Assembly: GCA_030681635.1 (NCBI GenBank)
Contig: JAUXRT010000543.1
Location: 1 to 6,161 of the forward strand
DNA: 6,161 nt
Reading direction: 5' to 3'
DNA from: Reyranella sp.
Lineage (GTDB): Bacteria > Pseudomonadota > Alphaproteobacteria > Reyranellales > Reyranellaceae
Shown here piece by piece: positions 5,241-6,161 of the stretch. Position numbers and translations under genes: made by a program. How positions within the stretch are numbered: the stretch's first letter is position 1; the number at the start of each line of letters is the position of its first letter. The notes under the pieces were generated by a model. That model worked only from the letters and a program-made list of their open reading frames with translations. It made no database searches and was not told the origin of the DNA.

Positions 5241-6161
5241 CTACTTGTGTGAGCCGTGCGACGATGGCTTGACGACGCGAAGAACTGGCGCTTCGCCGGG
5301 CTTTGCCGCCGGCGTGGGTGCACGGGTTGTGGCCGGTTTCGGTCCCTTCCACTCCCAGGCCACGGTGCCGGGTGGATTCTGGTACCAGCCGGGATCCTTG
5401 TAATCGCCCGATTGCAGCCCCTCGCGCACCTTCACGACCGAAAACATGCCGCCCATCTCGACGGCGCCGAACTGCGCAAAGCCGGTCATCATCGGCAGCG
5501 TATTGTCGGGCAGCGGCATCTCCATCTCGCCCATATCCGCCATGCCGGCCGAACCCATGGCCATGTACTCCGGCACCATGCGGCGCATCTGTTTCGAGAA
5601 CTGCTTCTTCTCGACGCCGATGAAGGTGCGGATGTTATGTCCCATCGCGTTCATGGTGTGATGCGACTTGTGGCAATGGATCGCCCAGTCGCCGGGATAG
5701 ATCGCATCGAACTCGTAGGCCCGCATGGCGCCCACCGGAATGTCGATCGTGACCTCGGGCCAGCGTGCCTCCGGCCGTACCCAGCCGCCGTCGGTGCAGG
5801 TGACCTCGAAATCGTAGCCATGCATGTGGATCGGATGGTTGGTCATGGTGAGGTTGCCGACGCGCACCCGCACGCGGTCGCCCTTGGCGATTACCAGGGG
5901 ATCGATGCCGGGGAAGACGCGGCTGTTCCACGACCACATGTTGAAGTTCAGCATCTCCGCGACCTTGGGCACATAGTTGCCCGGTTCGATGTCGTAGGCA
6001 TTCAGCAGGAACACGAAGTCGCGATCGACCCGGTGAAGCTTGGGGTCGCGGGGATGGACGACGAAGAAGCCCATCATGCCCATCGCCATCTGGACCATCT
6101 CGTCCGAGTGCGGGTGATACATGTGCACGCCGTGCTGCTTGAGCGTGAACTCGTAGACGTA
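5241..6161 (-). CDS. Multicopper oxidase, 5'-partial
   Basis: Multicopper oxidases of copper clusters oxidise Cu(I) or other substrates in the periplasm and reduce O2 to water. The last 306 residues are present and the N-terminal part lies beyond the window. Counting from the window edge, three of the four copper motifs are visible: HPH at 16-18 (in GVHMYHPHSDE), HPIHMHG at 109-115, and HCHKSHH at 162-168 with Met173 ten residues after Cys163 as the expected type-1 axial ligand. The catalytic C-terminal half is therefore complete. After the last motif there is a long tail. Residues 191-240 contain 12 methionines (for example EYMAMGSAGMADMGEMEMPL), then DPGWYQNPPGTVAWEWKG, a Pro/Ala/Lys linker, and a terminal HGSHK. 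The Met-rich part may bind or deliver Cu(I). The apparent GTG start near 6128 is internal, because the frame stays open to the edge with family sequence (YVYEFTLKQHG). It is the first gene of the operon visible here. Confidence 0.95.
   Translation of the reverse strand, partial: YVYEFTLKQHGVHMYHPHSDEMVQMAMGMMGFFVVHPRDPKLHRVDRDFVFLLNAYDIEPGNYVPKVAEMLNFNMWSWNSRVFPGIDPLVIAKGDRVRVRVGNLTMTNHPIHMHGYDFEVTCTDGGWVRPEARWPEVTIDIPVGAMRAYEFDAIYPGDWAIHCHKSHHTMNAMGHNIRTFIGVEKKQFSKQMRRMVPEYMAMGSAGMADMGEMEMPLPDNTLPMMTGFAQFGAVEMGGMFSVVKVREGLQSGDYKDPGWYQNPPGTVAWEWKGPKPATTRAPTPAAKPGEAPVLRVVKPSSHGSHK

Noticed and set aside
1..6161. CRISPR array, tRNA or attachment site
   Set aside because: No regularly spaced repeats, no cloverleaf-like tRNA sequence and no paired direct repeats were seen.

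Overview
The window reads as GC-rich proteobacterial DNA, most likely from an alphaproteobacterium of the rhizobial or sphingomonad kind. The evidence is the high-GC codon use, the TrbI variant followed by a DUF2274 gene, and a copper cluster of a type common in those groups. No rRNA, tRNA or other taxonomic marker is present, so the assignment is an inference.

The left part (1-1287, + strand) is the distal end of a P-type conjugation (trb) operon: the C-terminal bulk of TrbI, a VirB10-like type IV secretion channel protein, and then a small DUF2274 protein. A LysR-family regulator gene (1280-2203, - strand) runs into it tail to tail, and the two genes overlap by 8 bp.

The middle (about 2204-3607) has no convincing intact gene. 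It contains relics. On the - strand at about 2318-2478 are two frame-shifted pieces that resemble a DUF1646-type membrane transporter. At 3430-3583 two truncated copper-efflux gene tails lie back to back: the last ~35 codons of a CusF-like gene (- strand) and the last ~16 codons of a CusA/CzcA-like RND pump gene (+ strand), joined at about position 3535. The rest of the interval is unassigned and probably degenerate.

The right part (3608-6161, - strand) is a compact copper-handling operon, read right to left: a multicopper oxidase (5' end outside the window), a secreted cupredoxin, a CusF-like periplasmic copper-binding protein, a small secreted four-cysteine protein of unknown function, and a membrane-anchored mono-heme cytochrome c. 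Gaps are 10-55 bp, and the cupredoxin and CusF-like genes have strong Shine-Dalgarno sites. All products appear to act in the periplasm. A reasonable model is oxidation of Cu(I) by the oxidase, binding or shuttling of copper by the cupredoxin and CusF-like protein, and electron transfer involving the cytochrome.

The overall picture is copper-resistance cargo beside the conjugation module of an integrative element or plasmid, with a scarred junction between them. The most informative observations are the cusF/cusA scar and the uncharacterised cysteine protein inside the copper operon. No clearly novel multi-gene system is visible.
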